Source: Kryptolebias marmoratus (taxonomy: Eukaryota; Chordata; Actinopteri; Cyprinodontiformes; Rivulidae). Taken from it: a stretch of 64,000 nucleotides of DNA. This document shows positions 60,501-64,000 of the stretch, in pieces. Each line of letters begins with the position of its first letter. The first letter of the stretch is position 1. Where the stretch lies: positions 26,345,993 through 26,409,992 of the forward strand of contig NC_051451.1 in assembly GCF_001649575.2 (NCBI RefSeq), written 5' to 3'. The position numbers and the translations under genes were made by a program. The notes under the pieces are model-generated. The model was given only the letters and a program-made list of their open reading frames with translations. It was not told the DNA's origin and ran no database searches.

Positions 60501-63419
60501 ACATTCAAGCAAACAGCAGATTTAGGAATGTTTGAGATGCACACAAAAATGAAAATGTATTAAAAAAAAAATCAAACAACAGATGAAAGCACTGAACAAC
60601 TTGATTCAATTAGCGAACTTGCAGAGCTTAATGAAAATCACGTGCGGCTGCACATGTCGTCATGCGCAGCTGTAATGTCTTGACCTTTCAACTCTGTGAC
60701 TAATCTCTTGTTTCTGTACAAGCTCCAGACTATAAATCACACCGTTCAGTCTGGGGGCCTTTTCTAAAAGGGTTCAGCAACAGTTCTCCGTCTCGGCATT
60801 CGGGACGCACTCCGACTGGGAGCCATTTTGGAGCAGAACGTTCACAGGAAGGGAGGATGAGGTCACCTTTTTCACACAATTGTGGCGGAGCGAGGGAAAG
60901 TCAGACACGAGCAGCTTTACATCAGCCGCGTGAGGAGAAGGAGTTTCTGTCAACGATCACGACGGGGAGAAGACGTGTGTGTTTTCACAAGTCATCGGCC
61001 GGTTTGTGTATCTGTCAGCAGAGCTTATCGGCTTTAAATCCTGCCTCATTTAACATGTTGAGGCCCAAATAAAACTTTTAATGGCAGCCAAAAGTTTACG
61101 TTCTCTTATTTCCATGTTTAGAGTTAAGCCATTTATCTGAGTTTACAGAACACAAGCTGGATTAGTGGAAAATTGATTCATTAAACTTCAAAATGCACAC
61201 AGTTGTTGTCAGGGCCACAAGCTGAGATATTTATCACCTCCTGCCGAAGGCAAAGGTGATAATGAACCAGTGGATGGATTTTAGTGAAACTCTCAGAAAC
61301 TAATCATCTACAACTGATTATCTTTTGGAGTCAACCCAATTCAAGATAACCAGCACAGCTATTTAACACAAAAATGGCGGTAACTCAGTCAGTTTGAACA
61401 GATATGGAGCTAATTTTCTGATTTTCTCTGAGTGTTAACAGACCTGGCAAGATCTCACAATATTGCATGAAATCGTATATAATGTCACAAGGGATATAAT
61501 AGATATATAATATAATAGATATTTAAAGATGGAGTTCTGTGGAAAGTTATGAATGAATAATATCTTACATGTTGTATGTTCTAACAGCTAATTTCACACC
61601 ACTATCAGTTATAATACATGTTTATTTACATGAAATTCTGGGGTTAGCAGCAGCAGCTGCAGCTAGCTATTGGCATATCTGTGCAGGTATGACTGCACTT
61701 TGGCCTTCATGTTTAGATTCTGTTTAATCTAATTACAGAAAAGACAACAACATAAGGGCTGCGGCAGCTCGGTCAGTACTGCAGTCTTGTAATCCCGAGG
61801 CTGCAGGTTGCATCAGGAAGGGCATCTGGAGTAAAACAATTGACCCCTGCAGAAAGAAGCGGCCGAAAGAACAATGACAACAACATGATGAAATTACAGA
61901 ATGGCTCTACCTTGTAGTGGGTTAGAAGAGCATGCTCCCCTGAGAAAACACAGCATGCAGTCCCAGCACACTTTAAGATGCTGCATGCAGTCCCAGTTAA
62001 CGCTTCGCTTTTTACCTCGTTTGCACTCTGCCGATAAACCTTTTTCTTTCGCTTTAAACTACCCAAAGTATTTTCCAAAAGCCCCTGGCAGCGCCTCCAA
62101 AAGGTTTTACAAGGAGAAGATGGAGGCAGAGAGGGCTAAAGGGAGAAAATGAGCAAAAAGGAAGACATAAACGCCAAAACAAGAGTACAACCAGCCAGCA
62201 GGACAGTAAGAAGGGAGATCCCAAGCAGTGAGAAGAAACTGTCCTGCCCTTAGATGCAAAACAGCTGCAAATCTCCTATTTATTGTGTTTAAAGAAGAAG
62301 AAGTATGTAGTAGAATCCTGAGATTTTAAAACAGTGTTTGGTGTCTTCAAGGGGCTGTTCAGACTCGTCACTAAATTTGATCCTGAGAGTTCGGATTGCA
62401 TTCGGAGAGCTCTAAATACAGGTTTGAACAGCCTGAATGTGCATGGAAAATGTTTTGGAGTGGTCTGGACCACATTTACACACGTGTGTTAGGAGGTCTG
62501 AACACAATCCGTCCAGAGCCCAAATATAGGCTCTCCTACTGAACTGATGTGTGAGTTATTACCTGGATGTCTTGGTAAAAAAAATAAAAATAAAGTGTCT
62601 GTTTCAGCTGCAGGCTGATTGAAGACAATTAAACAGCCACTCTGGGAGTATCCTGAAGATACAGCTTTTTATTTATTGATTTATTTTCAGTTAAAAGCTT
62701 TAATGAACTGTCCTTCCTAATAAAAGGTCTTTTTTGGACAGGACCTTTTTATAAGAATAGATTACAGGATGTTGTATGGACGAATTCTCTTTGGTTTGTT
62801 TGTTCTGATTGTTTTTGGACCCACTGTGGTTGTAATATAGCATGTCAATCACAGGACAACAGCCTGAGGAGCTTTATGTCACATTAGACTCACATAATTA
62901 AACACATCACTGATGTTACATTCACAGTGAAGCTGTGTAAAACTGTGTGTGTGTCTGCATACAAAGTGGGAAATGACATCTGATTGCACTCAAACAGCCA
63001 GGTGAAGTCAGGTGAAGTCAAATAAACCGAGCCGCCAGGTGTTTAGTGTTGCGTGTGATTCTCACCCTGTGCAGAGGCTCAGAGGTCTCCTCCATCGTCA
63101 CATCCGTCCTGGAAGGCTGACTGTCCAGCACCTGCACCTGACCGTCCCCTGTGTTGTTAAAGCTGAGTATGAGGTTGACTGCGTCTCCCATCGTGGGGCT
63201 GCTGCTCTCCTTTAGCACCGTGATGTTTGCTTTGGGAGACTCGGCCCGAGGTCCAATCCTGTTCATGATCTCATACCCGTCGTCCGACTGCCTCTCCTCG
63301 TGCTGCTCAGCTGTCGAGGACGAGGGGCGGCTATCTGTGGCTGCTTTTGTTGGGTTTTCACAAATACTGGCAGCTTCTGGATGGAGGGAATGAACGTCCT
63401 CTAATTCCGGTGGTGGAGT
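53178..63419 (-). CDS. Spectrin-PH domain protein, 3' eleven coding exons, uncharacterised
   Basis: On the minus strand, exons in order are 63419-63066, 59400-57649, 56401-56288, 56199-56125, 56048-55962, 55883-55792, 54784-54699, 54621-54558, 54464-54259, 54000-53875 and 53413-53178. Every intron is GT-AG; the total is 3192 bases (1063 residues plus stop) with no stop inside. Residues about 749-853 form a PH domain of beta-spectrin type: MEGTLERKHKLQLGGKK, SRGWSSYHTVLHRHTLCFF, then RLRDGSEYLF and KKWIMKI. The C-terminus KSVFKKFFGKKDL resembles the basic tail after the PH domain in beta-spectrins. Such PH domains bind phosphoinositides and bring the membrane skeleton to the bilayer. Residues 119-702 come from one 1752-base exon with a KKRKRKRDARRH basic patch and a poly-Glu run near its end, and no domain I recognise. 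No spectrin repeats or actin-binding domain are visible. The 5' end is not seen. It could be a divergent beta-spectrin 3' half or a separate PH adaptor. Confidence 0.85.
53480..53720 (-). repeat. Family B fragment, inverted, in the last intron
   Basis: Reads on the minus strand as part of the head ('ttaactttattacaaatat', 'gaaaacattgttctttttg') followed by TTAGCT-type units ('gctaacatttagctttaag'). It lies between the last two exons of the spectrin-PH gene. Confidence 0.65.
54855..55690 (+). repeat. Family B element in intron, head plus minisatellite
   Basis: The head begins CGCTGAGTCAGCG (54859-54871) and matches the copy at 31948 block by block ('aactacttctgca', 'ttttgaattatttaac', 'tgttctctgatctctgcttc'). 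About 0.55 kb of degenerate TTAGCT-type units follow. It sits in the intron that separates the two halves of the PH domain coding sequence. Confidence 0.75.
56845..56960 (+). repeat. Family C repeat fragment
   Basis: 'ggttctggggaaaagttac' and 'aatatcttacttgttgtag' match the copy at 61520-61600. Located in the intron after the large exon. Confidence 0.45.
57226..57331 (-). repeat. tRNA-derived SINE fragment
   Basis: On the minus strand it reads 'aagcaagaagatcacaggtt' followed by B-box-like GGTTCGACTCC and then 'tgtgtggagtttgcacgttc', a combination common in teleost SINEs. The A box region is degraded and the tail is missing. Confidence 0.6.
57466..57511. repeat. GT microsatellite
   Basis: About 20 GT units with one TT interruption, in the intron 140 bases downstream of the large exon. 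Confidence 0.9.
59446..60405. mobile_element. Non-autonomous or decayed Tc1/mariner-like element
   Basis: Long imperfect inverted ends: CAGTGCCTTGAAAAAGTATT at the left and 'aatacatttgcagggcgctg' at the right, continuing inward with 'ttgttgccttacaatctgga' against its complement 'ttgtaaggcaacaaaacaca'. A TA precedes the left end; the right end is followed by TT, so the duplication has decayed. The interior (59640-59900) has transposase-like scraps but no frame. It lies in the intron upstream of the giant exon. Confidence 0.75.
60406..61224. other. Intronic sequence without clear features
   Basis: No exon with suitable framing, and no repeat I recognise. The 71-codon plus-strand frame at 60857-61072 looks like chance. 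Confidence 0.4.
61225..61480 (-). repeat. Family A repeat, inverted, in intron
   Basis: Right end 'cctcctgccgaaggcaaagg', then 'aatgaaccagtggatggat', 'attcaagataaccagcaca' and 'aactcagtcagtttgaacag'. The YY1-like site is mutated here. Confidence 0.7.
61520..61690 (+). repeat. Family C repeat copy
   Basis: 'gatggagttctgtggaaag', 'aatatcttacatgttgtat' and a trailing 'agcagctgcagctagctatt' match the pieces at 5640-5760 and, inverted, 6280-6450. The element type is unknown. Confidence 0.5.
61752..61840 (+). repeat. tRNA-derived SINE fragment
   Basis: Head 'ggctgcggcagctcggtcag' and a weak B box 'gcaggttgcatc' are followed by 'aggaagggcatctggagta', a body block common in fish SINEs. The 3' part is missing. 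Confidence 0.6.
61841..63065. other. Intronic sequence
   Basis: Intron between the first two visible exons of the spectrin-PH gene. No further exon with matching phase could be found. Confidence 0.4.
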
Positions 63420-64000
63420 CTGTGTGGAACAGCAGAAAACCCCCCAAAAAGCAAAGATTTAAATTGAGTTTCTTTACAATCGGTCTCCTCTCATCGTAAG
63501 CCTGCTTCAGTGGCAGATATTTACTCTTTTTTTGGGAGGTCTTTAACACCTTGAGAGATGCTGTCTTCCATCAGCACGGTGACCCAAATCAATGTGTGTT
63601 TATTTGCTTCAGAAGAAATCTTAGAATGAACTCTGGTTCAGAATGAAGGAGGATGAAACGAAACATGGAAGGGAGCCACACGGTACAATAAAACCACAGA
63701 AATACCCCGCAGTCGTTGTGCTGTGGAATAAATTTACTTTGTTCATTCAGAACAAGCAGGGTCGGATAAAACCTCTCCTGTCATGAAGGGAAGTGACAAA
63801 AGGGTGGATGTGTGGAAAAGCATGTTTAACTGTCTTAGTTCTCCATTAGGCATGATTTATTCTGCACAAAACGTACAGCAAAAATACTTTAAAGATCTAG
63901 TTTGGTTTTCTTTAAGCTTGGTTATATAAAGTGCTTATGAATAGTAAGTGTCTTATCTGCAGTATGCAACATTTAGTGAGTGAGTCAAGCAAACAAAGGT
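63420..64000. other. Upstream intron or flank of the spectrin-PH gene
   Basis: The first visible exon has a good acceptor (CCACACAG at 63427-63420 on the minus strand), so at least one more exon must lie further upstream. None could be fixed between here and the window end. Confidence 0.5.

Noticed and set aside
63559..63580. Possible first exon (MEDSISQ) of the spectrin-PH gene
   Set aside because: It would end in phase 1 with a weak donor, while the next exon begins in phase 0.

Overview
The window is nuclear DNA from a ray-finned fish, most likely a percomorph teleost. The evidence is intron-containing vertebrate genes, a MAP10-NTPCR gene pair in the same order and orientation as in other vertebrates, and a teleost-style mobile-element load: L2-type LINE, hAT-type MITEs, Tc1/mariner relics and tRNA-derived SINEs. 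The species cannot be told from the sequence. There are two assembly gaps (48057-48689 and 50030-50911).

Layout. Positions 1-33.5 kb form an AT-rich region with no coding exon I can support. It holds copies of one dispersed repeat (called family A here), a tRNA-derived SINE at 5.35-5.61 kb, and a few repeat-free blocks that may be conserved regulatory DNA. A TTAGCT-rich minisatellite with a recognisable head sequence (family B) fills 31.95-33.15 kb. A CpG island at 33.48-34.07 kb looks like a promoter or first exon; by synteny it may belong to a minus-strand SIPA1L2-type gene, which is inference only. Two hAT-type MITEs follow. The single-exon MAP10 gene (35725-37980, +) comes next, then five-exon NTPCR (39280-42631, +). 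A 2.7 kb 5'-truncated L2 LINE (44622-47333, minus) sits inside a family A copy. A decayed transposon zone with the two gaps fills 48-51.7 kb. The right end (53178-63419 and probably beyond, minus) carries the 3' part of a gene whose last 1063 residues I could trace through eleven exons. It has a beta-spectrin-type PH domain and tail, but no spectrin repeats in the visible part; upstream of the PH domain is a 584-codon exon of unknown function.

MAP10 is a microtubule and midbody protein, NTPCR a small THEP1-type NTPase, and the minus-strand gene a putative membrane-skeleton or phosphoinositide-binding adaptor. Nothing suggests that the three act together; their proximity is ordinary vertebrate synteny. 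The least explained items are the minus-strand spectrin-PH gene, with a composite 3'/5' splice site at its giant exon, and two repeat families that carry ready-made transcription-factor-like sites (YY1-like in family A, MARE-like in family B).
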